A stretch of DNA of 64,000 nucleotides from positions 62,001-126,000 of the forward strand of contig NZ_OPYL01000005.1 of assembly GCF_900343125.1 (NCBI RefSeq), given 5' to 3'. The notes below the pieces were generated by a model. It did no database searches. It was not told where the DNA came from and saw nothing but the letters and a program-made list of their open reading frames with translations. The stretch's first letter is position 1; every line of letters begins with the position of its first letter. Positions 18,307-26,256 of the stretch are shown piece by piece. The stretch comes from Dysgonomonas sp. Marseille-P4361. GTDB taxonomy: Bacteria > Bacteroidota > Bacteroidia > Bacteroidales > Dysgonomonadaceae. The position numbers and the translations under genes are program-made.

Positions 18307-19629
18307 ATGAAAAATCTTTTAGAAAAAACATTCAAATTAAAGGAAAATAATACAACGATCCGCAAGGAATTGCTTGCCGGTCTTATTACTTTCCTTACAA
18401 TGTCTTATATATTAATAGTAAATCCTAGTATTTTGTCTACAACGGGCATGGATAAGGATGCACTATTTACAGCAACAGCTTTAGCTACAATATTCGCTAC
18501 ATTGATGATGGCATTGTATGCTAAACTTCCTATTGCTCAGGCTCCGGGTATGGGATTGAATGCGTTTTTTGCATTTACTATTTGTGGAGTAATGGGGTAT
18601 TCTTGGCAGTTTGCACTAACGGCTGTGTTTATAGAGGGAATAATCTTCATCTTGCTTACATTCTTTAATGTGCGTGAGCTTATTGTGAAAAGTATACCTA
18701 AGGTGTTGAAAGATGCAATTCCTGTAGGTATTGGCTTGTTTATTACGCTGATTGGTCTTAAAAATGCTGGAATTGTAGTTTCTAATGATGCTACACTTGT
18801 TTCTCTTGGCGATTTTGCTCAACATAGTGTCTGGATTGCTCTTTTGGGACTGATAGTTACAGCTGTGTTGTTTGTTAGAAACGTGAATGGATCAATATTG
18901 ATCGGTATTGTTGTTGCTACAATTTTTGGATTGATACTTGGTGATGTGAAATTACCTGATTCTAGTATAATAAGTACACCACCTTCTATTGCGCCTATAT
19001 TTGCTCAATTTCAGTGGGATGATATCTTTTCTTTCAATATGTTGATTGTAGTATTCACTCTGTTGTTTGTAAATCTATTTGATACTGTAGGAACTTTGAT
19101 CGGAGTGGTGTCAAAAGCAGGCTTAGCTGATGAAGATGGCAATTTCCCTCAAATGAAAAAAGCTTTATTTGCTGATGCTTTAGGAACGACAGTTGGTTCT
19201 GTTTTAGGAACAAGTACAATTACTGCATATGTAGAGAGTGCTTCGGGTGTAGCTTCTGGTGGTAGAACAGGATTGACATCAGTAGGTACAGCGTTGATGT
19301 TCGCTTTGGCTTTGTTCTTTGCTCCTCTATTCTTAATGGTGCCGGCAGCTGCTACATCGCCAGCGTTAATTATTGTAGGGCTATTTATGATCTCATCTGT
19401 TGCTAAAATTAATTTCAACGATATGAGTGAAGGTCTGCCTGCATTCTTGACTATTGTGTTTATGCCATTTACATATAGTATAGCAGAAGGTATTGTATTT
19501 GGTATGTTAAGCTTTGCTATCATCAAAGTATTTGCCGGAAAATCGAAAGATGTATCTGTTACAGTATTTGTTATTGCAATCTTGTTCTTGCTGAAGATAA
19601 TACTTGATGCTTCTCATGTAATGGGGTAG
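18307..19629 (+). CDS. NCS2-type purine permease (AzgA/PbuG-like)
   Basis: Inner-membrane proton symporter for hypoxanthine, guanine or adenine. The 440-residue product has about 13 hydrophobic helices, begins KEN.TTIRKELLAGLITFLTM, and contains QAPGMGLNAFFAFT and FVNLFDTVGTLIGV with the acidic transport residue, followed by STITAYVESASGVASGGRTG, all typical of AzgA-like permeases rather than UraA-like ones. It lies 13 bases after the DUF5020 outer-membrane gene and is followed by a terminator, so the two form a two-gene operon that could carry purines across both membranes. Exact substrate is inferred. Confidence 0.9.
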   Translation: MKNLLEKTFKLKENNTTIRKELLAGLITFLTMSYILIVNPSILSTTGMDKDALFTATALATIFATLMMALYAKLPIAQAPGMGLNAFFAFTICGVMGYSWQFALTAVFIEGIIFILLTFFNVRELIVKSIPKVLKDAIPVGIGLFITLIGLKNAGIVVSNDATLVSLGDFAQHSVWIALLGLIVTAVLFVRNVNGSILIGIVVATIFGLILGDVKLPDSSIISTPPSIAPIFAQFQWDDIFSFNMLIVVFTLLFVNLFDTVGTLIGVVSKAGLADEDGNFPQMKKALFADALGTTVGSVLGTSTITAYVESASGVASGGRTGLTSVGTALMFALALFFAPLFLMVPAAATSPALIIVGLFMISSVAKINFNDMSEGLPAFLTIVFMPFTYSIAEGIVFGMLSFAIIKVFAGKSKDVSVTVFVIAILFLLKIILDASHVMG

Positions 19630-19655
19630 TATTTAAAATATACATATTTTAAGAG

Positions 19656-19692
19656 AGACCTTTTTCTAGTTTGAATAAAGGTCTTTCTTTTT
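19656..19692 (+). terminator. Terminator after the purine permease gene
   Basis: AGACCTTT (19656-19663) pairs with AAAGGTCT (19677-19684) over a 13-base loop, followed by a T-rich run. The promoter of the next gene begins directly after it. Confidence 0.75.
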
Positions 19693-19700
19693 TATATTTG
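19693..19700 (+). promoter_or_regulatory. -7 box of the CDF transporter gene
   Basis: TATATTTG matches TAnnTTTG and lies 26 bases before the GTG start. It abuts the T-tract of the preceding terminator. Confidence 0.5.
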
Positions 19701-19725
19701 TAGTGGTGAATAAAAAGCGCATATT

Positions 19726-20643
19726 GTGGATAAAACTACATTAAGAAACCATGTACTAACAAAGACTTCTTGGGTGAGTACAATCGGAAATTCTATTTTG
19801 TCTTTAGCTAAGATAGTTGTAGGGGGATTGTCAGGGAGCTTAGCTGTTATAAGTGATGGAATTGATTCATTGACAGATGTGGTTATCTCGATTGTGATGA
19901 TATTTACTGCGCGAATAATCAGACGCCCTCCTAGTGAGAAATATGTTTTCGGTTACGAGAAAGCGGAAGGAATAGCGACAAAAGTTTTGTCAATGGTGAT
20001 TTTTTACGCCGGACTTCAAATGTTATTTTTCTCCGTTCAGCAAATATTTACTTCAGAATCGAAGCCACTTCCTGGAATTATAGCTGTATATGTTACAGTC
20101 TTTTCAATTATAGGTAAAGGACTGCTCGCTTTTTATCAATATCGTCAAGGTGATAAAATTCAAAGTTCGATGCTGAAAGCGAATGCGCTGAACATGAGGA
20201 ATGATGTTATTATCTCGGTTGGTGTTCTGCTCGGACTGATTTTTACTTTTGTTTTTCAGTTGCCAATACTTGATGCAATAACGGGGTTGGTTATAAGTGG
20301 ATTTATAATAAAATCAGCAATTGGTATTTTCATGGACTCCAATATTGAACTGATGGATGGAGTAAAAGATGTATCTGTGTATGATAAGATATTTGAGGCT
20401 GTTGAAAGAGTCCCCGGAGCATATAACCCGCATCGTATGAGGTCGCGTCAGGTGGGAAATCTTTATGTGATATCTTTAGATATTGAGGTAGATGGTGCTA
20501 TAACTTTAAATGAGGCTCATGATATTGCAGAAGCTGTTGTAGAGAGTATAAAGCTAACAGTGGAGAATGTATATGATATTGTGGTGCATGTAGAACCTAG
20601 AGGAGATAAAGATTCTGATGAAAAATTTGGTGTTAAAAGATAA
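19726..20643 (+). CDS. Cation diffusion facilitator (CDF) metal exporter
   Basis: Inner-membrane divalent-metal/proton antiporter with a cytoplasmic C-terminal domain. The 305-residue product starts at GTG and has about six helices followed by a CTD (about 210-300) with HRMRSRQVGNLYVISLDIEV. TM2 has the usual DSLTD (DxxxD) metal site. In TM5 the position that is His in the zinc transporter FieF (HxxxD) is Asn here: ALNMRND, giving NxxxD. This argues against simply calling it a zinc exporter; manganese, iron or another ion is possible. It stands alone, with a promoter box before it and a strong hairpin after it. Confidence 0.88.
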   Translation: MDKTTLRNHVLTKTSWVSTIGNSILSLAKIVVGGLSGSLAVISDGIDSLTDVVISIVMIFTARIIRRPPSEKYVFGYEKAEGIATKVLSMVIFYAGLQMLFFSVQQIFTSESKPLPGIIAVYVTVFSIIGKGLLAFYQYRQGDKIQSSMLKANALNMRNDVIISVGVLLGLIFTFVFQLPILDAITGLVISGFIIKSAIGIFMDSNIELMDGVKDVSVYDKIFEAVERVPGAYNPHRMRSRQVGNLYVISLDIEVDGAITLNEAHDIAEAVVESIKLTVENVYDIVVHVEPRGDKDSDEKFGVKR

Positions 20644-20707
20644 TCGGAATCATAGATTTAATCAGAATTTTCACTTATAAATAAAATTATAAGGTAGGAA
20701 TAAAAAA

Positions 20708-20736
20708 AGCGACTAAATTACTTAGTCGCTCTTCTT
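20708..20736. terminator. Bidirectional terminator between the CDF gene and tRNA-Ser
   Basis: AGCGACTAA (20708-20716) pairs with TTAGTCGCT (20722-20730), loop ATTAC, with an A7 run on the left and T-rich sequence on the right. Confidence 0.85.
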
Positions 20737-20755
20737 TTGCTGAAAATTTAATCTG

Positions 20756-20842
20756 CGGAAGCGGGGGGATTCGAACCCCCGGTACAGTTACCCGTACGTC
20801 AGTTTAGCAAACTGGTGGTTTCAGCCACTCACCCACACTTCC
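20756..20842 (-). tRNA. tRNA-Ser (anticodon GCT)
   Basis: An 87-base class II tRNA on the minus strand. Acceptor GGAAGTG pairs with CGCTTCC, anticodon loop TTGCTAA gives GCT, a long variable arm (GTACGGGTAACTGTAC) follows, then T arm GGGGG-TTCGAAT-CCCCC and discriminator G. The first pair of the anticodon stem is a C-A mismatch. CCA is not encoded. Confidence 0.95.
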
Positions 20843-20879
20843 TGAGATCGCTCAAAGCTGATTTTGCTTAATTGCGATG

Positions 20880-20910
20880 CAAATATAGCTGTTTGTTTTG
20901 ATTTTACAAA
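20880..20910 (-). promoter_or_regulatory. Promoter of tRNA-Ser
   Basis: On the minus strand, TTTG (20910-20907), a 19-base spacer and TATATTTG (20887-20880): an exact match to the Bacteroidetes -33/-7 consensus. The tRNA begins 38 bases downstream of the -7 box. Confidence 0.8.
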
Positions 20911-20922
20911 CAAGTTGTGAAA

Positions 20923-21930
20923 TTAAATAGCATTTTCTTTAATTAAATACTCTGCTATTTGTACGGCGTTCAATGCTGCTCCTTTCTTTATCTGATCAGC
21001 AACTACCCAGAATGTCAACCCATTCGGATTGGCAATATCTTCACGAACGCGACCTACATAAACCGGATTTTGACCTGCTACAAATAAAGGCATTGGATAT
21101 TCTTTTTCGGCAGGGTTATCTTGTAATACAATCCCTTCTGCTTTAGCGAAAGCTTCCTTTGCTTCTTTTGCAGATATCGGACGTTCTGTTTCAACCCAAA
21201 TAGCTTCGGAGTGCGAGCGAAGAACAGGGACGCGTATACATGTTGCGCTGACCTGAATGTCAGAGTGCATTATCTTTTGTGTCTCGTAATACATTTTTAG
21301 TTCTTCTTTTGTATATCCGTTGTCTGTAAATACATCTATCTGAGGAATTAGATTGTATGCCAGTTGGTATGCAAATTTTTCGACAGTAACGTCTGAGTTG
21401 TATGCGATTTGCTGATATTGTTTTATTAGTTCCTCCATTCCGGCAGCGCCTGCCCCGGATGCAGCTTGGTAGGTTGCTACTTGAGCACGCTTGATCGGAG
21501 AAATTTTGTTTATAACATTCATCGCTACTACCATCTGTATGGTGGAACAATTAGGATTTGCTATAATTCCTTTTGGACGATCTTTTGCATCCTCTCCATT
21601 AACTTCCGGAACTACTAGTGGAACATCTTTATCCATGCGGAAAGCACTGGAATTGTCTATCATGATAGTACCATGCTTGGTTATTGTTTCTGCAAATTCG
21701 ACAGATGTACTTCCTCCTGCTGATGTAAAAGCGATATCTATACCTTTAAAATCGTCGTTGTGCTTTAGTTCCTTTACTGTATATTGTTTTCCTCGAAACT
21801 CATACGTGTTTCCTGCACTTCTGGCAGAACCAAATAAAACTAACTCCTCGATAGGAAAATTCCGTTCATCTAGTACTTTAAGGAACTCTTGTCCTACAGC
21901 ACCACTTGCACCAACAATAGCGATTTTCAT
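20923..21930 (-). CDS. asd: Aspartate-semialdehyde dehydrogenase
   Basis: Reduces aspartyl phosphate to aspartate semialdehyde with NADPH, on the path to lysine/diaminopimelate, threonine and methionine. The 335-residue product has the nucleotide-binding start [12 protein letters not shown], the active-site NPNCSTIQ (Cys acyl-enzyme residue at about 128), [14 protein letters not shown], and [14 protein letters not shown] with the acid/base histidine. Full length. It appears to be a single-gene unit with a candidate -7 box TATATTTG on the minus strand at 21979-21972. Confidence 0.96.
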   Translation of the reverse strand: MKIAIVGASGAVGQEFLKVLDERNFPIEELVLFGSARSAGNTYEFRGKQYTVKELKHNDDFKGIDIAFTSAGGSTSVEFAETITKHGTIMIDNSSAFRMDKDVPLVVPEVNGEDAKDRPKGIIANPNCSTIQMVVAMNVINKISPIKRAQVATYQAASGAGAAGMEELIKQYQQIAYNSDVTVEKFAYQLAYNLIPQIDVFTDNGYTKEELKMYYETQKIMHSDIQVSATCIRVPVLRSHSEAIWVETERPISAKEAKEAFAKAEGIVLQDNPAEKEYPMPLFVAGQNPVYVGRVREDIANPNGLTFWVVADQIKKGAALNAVQIAEYLIKENAI

Positions 21931-22041
21931 TTTTTGTAGTTTATATAGATAAATTGTTAATAGATATACTGCAAATATAAGTATTTGTTATAATACATAA
22001 GGGGTTTGTAAGATAAATGATCATCCGGTTCTCCTTTTTAC

Positions 22042-23451
22042 TTATCTTTTTTCTAGCAGAACAACATTTTCTACATGATGGGTATGAGGGAACATGTCTA
22101 CTGGCTGAACTTTTGCTACTTTGTACTTTTCGTCAAGTAGGGATAAATCGCGAGCTTGAGTTGCCGGATTGCAGCTAACATAAACGATGCGGATAGGTTC
22201 TGCAAAAAGGATTGATTTAATAACATCATCATGCATACCGGCTCTGGGAGGATCGGTGATGATAACGTCAGGGCGACCATGCTCATTGATGAAATCCAGT
22301 GTGAGGATATCTTTCATATCTCCGGCATAAAATAAAGTGTTCTCTACACCATTGTTTTGAGAGTTGAATTTAGCATCCTCTATGGCATCTTCTACATATT
22401 CGATACCTATAACTTTTTCGGCCTGACGTGCGACGAAGTTCGCAATTGTTCCAGTGCCGGTATATAGGTCATAGACTAATTCTTTTCCTGTAAGTTGAGC
22501 GAAATCTCTGGTTATTTTATATAGATTATATGCTTGCTCACTATTTGTTTGGTAGAAAGATTTAGGACCAATTTTGAATTTTAAACCCTCCATTTCTTCA
22601 TAGATATAGTCTTTACCTTTCCAGTTCAGAACTACTTGATCGGTAATTGTGTCATTTGCTTTTTCGTTTATGATATATAGCAAAGATGTGATCTGAGGAA
22701 ATTTTTCGGCAATAGCATCTAGTAAGGCTTCTCTCTTCTTTCTGTCATTCTCATAAAAGACAACAATGAGCATAAGTTCGCCTGTAGAGGATGTCCGTAT
22801 AATAATATTACGCATCAATCCTCCTTGGTTCCTCAAGTTGAAGAACGTATAGTCATTGTCATTGCAATATTGGCGGATGAAGTTGCGGATCTGATTCGAA
22901 ATATCATCTTGCAGCCAACATTTATTAATGTCAAGCACTTTGTCAAACATTCCTGGTATGTGGAAGCCTAAAGCGTTCATATTGTCAAAGCTTTCGCCTG
23001 AATTAATCTGTTCTAGCGTAAGCCATTTTTTATTCGAAAAAGTGAATTCTAGCTTGTTTCTATAAAACTCAGTCTTCTCAGATCCTAATATAGGATCAAT
23101 CTCAGGAAGTTCTATTTTTCCTATTCGAGTTAAGTTATCAACAACTTGCTTTTGTTTATACTTTAATTGTTCGATGTAGGGTAGTATTTGCCATTTGCAT
23201 CCTCCGCAGATTCCGAAATGCTCACAAAATGCGTCAGTTCGGTTCGGAGAATAGGATATGAAACGTATTGGCTTTCCTTCTGCGTATTTATTCTTTTTAC
23301 GTGTTAACTGCAAATCCATTACGTCTCCTGGTACAACATAGGGTATAAATACTACCATGTCGTCTATTTTAGCTATTGCTTTTCCTTCTGCTGCTATATC
23401 TGTAATTTCTACTCCTTCAATTATTGGAAGTTGTTTTTTCTTTCTACTCAT
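22042..23451 (-). CDS. rlmD: 23S rRNA (uracil-5-)-methyltransferase, RlmD/RumA type
   Basis: SAM-dependent m5U methyltransferase for rRNA. The 469-residue product has an N-terminal TRAM domain (about 10-68), a 4Fe-4S cysteine set CEHFGICGGCKWQ (about 77-89) plus a later cysteine near 173, and the C-terminal Rossmann methyltransferase with DLYTGTGTIANFVA, ITDPPRAGM and VYVSCNPATQARD, whose cysteine is the nucleophile. Length is typical. It is preceded by a -7 box and separated from the sigma-factor operon upstream by a terminator. RlmD and RlmC/TrmA-like paralogues cannot be separated with certainty by eye. Confidence 0.9.
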   Translation of the reverse strand: MSRKKKQLPIIEGVEITDIAAEGKAIAKIDDMVVFIPYVVPGDVMDLQLTRKKNKYAEGKPIRFISYSPNRTDAFCEHFGICGGCKWQILPYIEQLKYKQKQVVDNLTRIGKIELPEIDPILGSEKTEFYRNKLEFTFSNKKWLTLEQINSGESFDNMNALGFHIPGMFDKVLDINKCWLQDDISNQIRNFIRQYCNDNDYTFFNLRNQGGLMRNIIIRTSSTGELMLIVVFYENDRKKREALLDAIAEKFPQITSLLYIINEKANDTITDQVVLNWKGKDYIYEEMEGLKFKIGPKSFYQTNSEQAYNLYKITRDFAQLTGKELVYDLYTGTGTIANFVARQAEKVIGIEYVEDAIEDAKFNSQNNGVENTLFYAGDMKDILTLDFINEHGRPDVIITDPPRAGMHDDVIKSILFAEPIRIVYVSCNPATQARDLSLLDEKYKVAKVQPVDMFPHTHHVENVVLLEKR

Positions 23452-23476
23452 TGATGTTTTTTTAGTTTCGAGAGTA

Positions 23477-23484
23477 CAAAGATA
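23477..23484 (-). promoter_or_regulatory. -7 box of rlmD
   Basis: The minus strand reads TATCTTTG, an exact TAnnTTTG match, 25 bases before the start codon. Confidence 0.55.
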
Positions 23485-23514
23485 ATGCTAATTTTATTTT
23501 ATCCGGCAAAAGAA

Positions 23515-23547
23515 AAGCCGTTGAAGAAAGTTAAAGTTCAACGGCTT
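23515..23547 (-). terminator. Terminator of the sigma factor / membrane protein operon
   Basis: An 11-bp perfect stem (23515-23525 with 23537-23547) has an 11-base loop, and on the minus strand is followed by TTCTTTTG. It lies 10 bases after the membrane protein gene. Confidence 0.8.
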
Positions 23548-23557
23548 CTATTCAATA

Positions 23558-24157
23558 CTATTCATCCTCTTGATCTAATTCCTTTATTTCTTTCAGACTA
23601 CTTGATATTGAGTCTATATTTAACTTATAAATCCGTTTGTATTCCCATATGGAAAGGGTGATGGCAACAGGTATACAGGCAATGATAGCAATCCATCTCC
23701 AGATTTCCATATTAGGGGATATAAGACCTGCGATTATAGCTAATGCAATAAAAATAAAAGCTAAAGCATATATTCCAGCCAACTGTTTTTTTATTCTAAT
23801 ATTATAGCTTTCTATTAACTTGATATTCGAAGTAATCCTCTTTGTGAAATCAATTTTATTGAGCAGAGTAATATTGTATATTCCTATTATGGTGCTAAGC
23901 AATAGCATACCTATACCCATAATAAATATAGATGTCTTAAATACACCAAAGTAGGTAGAGGTCATTCTATAAGCTAAAGGAATGATTACAATTAAGCATA
24001 TGATAATACCGAAATAGGTATAATTGATCAATCGATTTAAAGCTTTACCCGACTTCGATTTTAGCATTTCCTTGATAATGTTTTCTTTTAAAGCTTCTTG
24101 CCTCTTTAGTCGTTCGTCTAGTGCCGACCATGTATTTTTTAATTCTTCGAATTCCAT
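23558..24157 (-). CDS. Membrane protein next to the ECF sigma factor, putative anti-sigma or signal partner
   Basis: I do not recognise a named family. The 199-residue product has a short charged cytoplasmic N-terminus (EELKNTWSALDERLKRQEAL, probably helical), four hydrophobic segments at about 45-65, 75-97, 125-145 and 150-170, and an acidic tail KEIKELDQEDE. It starts 13 bases after the sigma-factor stop and shares its terminator, so the two are cotranscribed. That arrangement, and the N-terminal helical stretch seen in several membrane-bound anti-sigma factors, suggest it holds the sigma factor inactive, but it lacks a ZAS-type zinc motif (no HxxxCxxC). Confidence 0.6.
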   Translation of the reverse strand: MEFEELKNTWSALDERLKRQEALKENIIKEMLKSKSGKALNRLINYTYFGIIICLIVIIPLAYRMTSTYFGVFKTSIFIMGIGMLLLSTIIGIYNITLLNKIDFTKRITSNIKLIESYNIRIKKQLAGIYALAFIFIALAIIAGLISPNMEIWRWIAIIACIPVAITLSIWEYKRIYKLNIDSISSSLKEIKELDQEDE

Positions 24158-24170
24158 ACTATTCCAATTT

Positions 24171-24659
24171 TTAACTGTTTGACATTTTTTTTAGTTTTTC
24201 TTTCGCTCGTTTCAGCTTTGTAGCCACATTACTGACTGTTATACCTGTGATTTCAGCTATTTCTTTATATGATTTTTCTTCGAGCCATAGTAAGACGATA
24301 GCTTTCTCTATTTTGCTAAGCTGGTTTATGAAGTTGTACATCTCTTGTATTTGTCCGGTTTTATCTTCAGGAGCGGCGATCGCATCTTCAAATATAGAAA
24401 CAGATACTTTTGGGGGCTTTCTTAAGAATTTGCGAAGTCCCGAAATGCAGGTGTTAAGAGCTATGCGATATATCCAAGTAGATTGGCTACTTTCGTTTCT
24501 GAATTTAGGATAAGAGCTCCAAAGATTATATACGACTTCCTGATATAAGTCGACCAGCGGATATTCATCAGATACATAAAAAGAGCATACTTTGTAAATG
24601 ATACGTTCATTCTGTTGTACCATCTCTATAAATGATTTCTCTAATTCAGCTTTATTCAT
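24171..24659 (-). CDS. ECF-type RNA polymerase sigma factor
   Basis: The 162-residue product has only regions 2 and 4 of sigma-70. Region 2 includes VDLYQEVVYNLWSSYPKFR and STWIYRIALNTCISGLRK (about 37-78), and region 4 the helix-turn-helix SKIEKAIVLLWLEEKSYKEIAEITGI followed by SNVATKLKRAKEKLKK (about 113-158). It directs transcription of an unknown regulon. The next gene encodes a four-helix membrane protein, probably its partner. No SusC/SusD pair with a FecR-type anti-sigma is adjacent, so this is not the usual Bacteroidetes transport-linked sigma. Confidence 0.9.
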   Translation of the reverse strand: MNKAELEKSFIEMVQQNERIIYKVCSFYVSDEYPLVDLYQEVVYNLWSSYPKFRNESSQSTWIYRIALNTCISGLRKFLRKPPKVSVSIFEDAIAAPEDKTGQIQEMYNFINQLSKIEKAIVLLWLEEKSYKEIAEITGITVSNVATKLKRAKEKLKKMSNS

Positions 24660-24729
24660 ATAATCATCTTTTACTATGTTAGTCGCTCATATTATAAGAA
24701 AATGACAACATAGAATGCATATTAAATAA

Positions 24730-24761
24730 AAATCCCTGAATAGCGGTCTATTCAGGGATTT
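24730..24761 (-). terminator. Terminator after the MFS transporter gene
   Basis: A perfect 14-bp stem (24730-24743 with 24748-24761), loop CGGT, sits 19 bases beyond the transporter stop codon on the minus strand. The minus-strand flank downstream is T-rich. Confidence 0.85.
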
Positions 24762-24780
24762 AAAAAATATTTTGATTGTT

Positions 24781-26163
24781 TTATACAGTAGTACCTTCTA
24801 GGTTTTGAAGTTCTTTCTTTTCATCTAGTTTCTTTACCACTCTACCATAGATAACAAGAGCGATTGCTGAGATTAATCCAATTCCAACGAATACATACCA
24901 AATATAGTGTGCATGTTCTGTAGCTGCTGCATACTCTGTTGCAGAGGCAAAGTTTTTAGGGTCTGGACAGTATTTTTCAAGTAAGAAACCTGAAAGTCCG
25001 AAAGCAAAAAGATAAGAAAAAAATGAGTGCAAATGGCTAAAACCTAAATAAAGACCTTCTTCTCCTTTCGGCGATTGGAGTGAGAAATATTCAAGAAAGC
25101 GAGGAGATATGAAGCATTCAGCAATAGCTTGCATTGCAATACCTATTATCATCATAAATGCAACAGGATGCATTCCTAAAATAGACTCACCTCCTATTAG
25201 ATTTCCGAAAGACATCACTAGTGCAGAGAAAGGAATAATCAACATCCCTATCGTCATAGAGCTAAGGGAGGTGTATCTTTTCATGAAAGTGGTAATGAAG
25301 TTTACACAAAGAGCAACGACAAATGGGTTTACGTTGGCATACCATCCGGGAGAGGCATCTTCTCCAATCAGGCGGATAACGTATTTAGGCATAGTTGCAT
25401 ACATTTGGCTTTGTATCATCCAAAACCCGCTAATGATCAATATAAGAGTGATAAGACGCCCATTCATACATACTTTCAATAAAGCACTTCCTATTTCGGA
25501 AAAGCTTTTTCCTTTTCCTTCAGTCTTTACAGATTTGTAGAATAAGAAGACGGCAATCAAGGCGAGAAATGTCATGGCTGCAGAGAAGAAATTGAGATAT
25601 ACAAGCCCTTCATCTCCCATACTTCTGCGAAGAGGATCAACAACTGTTTTTCCGGTAAAAGCTCCGATGTTTACCATCATGTAGAAAATTGAATATCCAC
25701 GAGCGCGATTTTCTGAAGTCGTTTCTCTGGCAACAGTTCCCGATATGACAGCTTTGATAAAAGCACCTCCAATAACTAATAGGACAAGAACCGGAGCTAT
25801 ACTCCATCTTAATGCGCTATCCTCTAGACCGGAGAAAGTAGTTGTCATCCCATAGCTGACTAGTCCTGCACTTTGTAGTAGTGTTGGTAGTAGGCCCAAC
25901 CCTCCATATCCTAAAGTAAGTAAAGCAAAAGCAAGTATTATCGAAGATCTAAAACCTATTTTATCGGCAAAGGCTCCAGTGAATGTTGGAAGTAAGTATA
26001 ATGATGCCGAGAAAATACCAGAAATGATACCAGCTTCGATATCAGAAAAGCCCCAGACGTTTGATAAATAAAGGGTAATGACAATGAAGACAGCATAGTA
26101 CGCCAGTCGCTCAAGTAGTTCGACACTGTTGGCGACCCAAAAAGCTTTAGAAAATTTACTCAT
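24781..26163 (-). CDS. MFS transporter, POT/PTR-like
   Basis: Inner-membrane transporter of 460 residues with about 12-14 helices. The N-terminal segment NSVELLERLAYYAVFIVITLYL matches the ExxER(F)xYY signature of proton-dependent oligopeptide transporters in helix 1, with Leu in place of the usual Phe. TGAFADKIGFR is the MFS loop 2-3 motif. The middle (about 145-165) has RGYSIFYMMVNIGAF, also POT-like. The C-terminal half is less typical, so peptides are only the likely substrate. Single gene with its own -7 box and a strong terminator. Confidence 0.78.
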   Translation of the reverse strand: MSKFSKAFWVANSVELLERLAYYAVFIVITLYLSNVWGFSDIEAGIISGIFSASLYLLPTFTGAFADKIGFRSSIILAFALLTLGYGGLGLLPTLLQSAGLVSYGMTTTFSGLEDSALRWSIAPVLVLLVIGGAFIKAVISGTVARETTSENRARGYSIFYMMVNIGAFTGKTVVDPLRRSMGDEGLVYLNFFSAAMTFLALIAVFLFYKSVKTEGKGKSFSEIGSALLKVCMNGRLITLILIISGFWMIQSQMYATMPKYVIRLIGEDASPGWYANVNPFVVALCVNFITTFMKRYTSLSSMTIGMLIIPFSALVMSFGNLIGGESILGMHPVAFMMIIGIAMQAIAECFISPRFLEYFSLQSPKGEEGLYLGFSHLHSFFSYLFAFGLSGFLLEKYCPDPKNFASATEYAAATEHAHYIWYVFVGIGLISAIALVIYGRVVKKLDEKKELQNLEGTTV

Positions 26164-26203
26164 CAGATTTTAGTAAAAATGTTAAATTTTAAACGAATTG
26201 ATG

Positions 26204-26211
26204 CAAAAATA
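26204..26211 (-). promoter_or_regulatory. -7 box of the MFS transporter gene
   Basis: The minus strand reads TATTTTTG, fitting TAnnTTTG, 40 bases before the ATG. Confidence 0.5.
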
Positions 26212-26256
26212 GGTAAATTATCTGATCAAAAAAGTTAAAGTATTTCCAAAAAGGTG

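Noticed and set aside
19149-19526. Minus-strand open frame of 125 codons inside the purine permease gene
   Set aside because: Shadow of a hydrophobic coding region; low complexity and no supporting features.
25109-25540. Plus-strand open frame of 143 codons inside the MFS transporter gene
   Set aside because: Antisense to membrane-helix codons, which commonly give long shadow frames; no start signal or homology.
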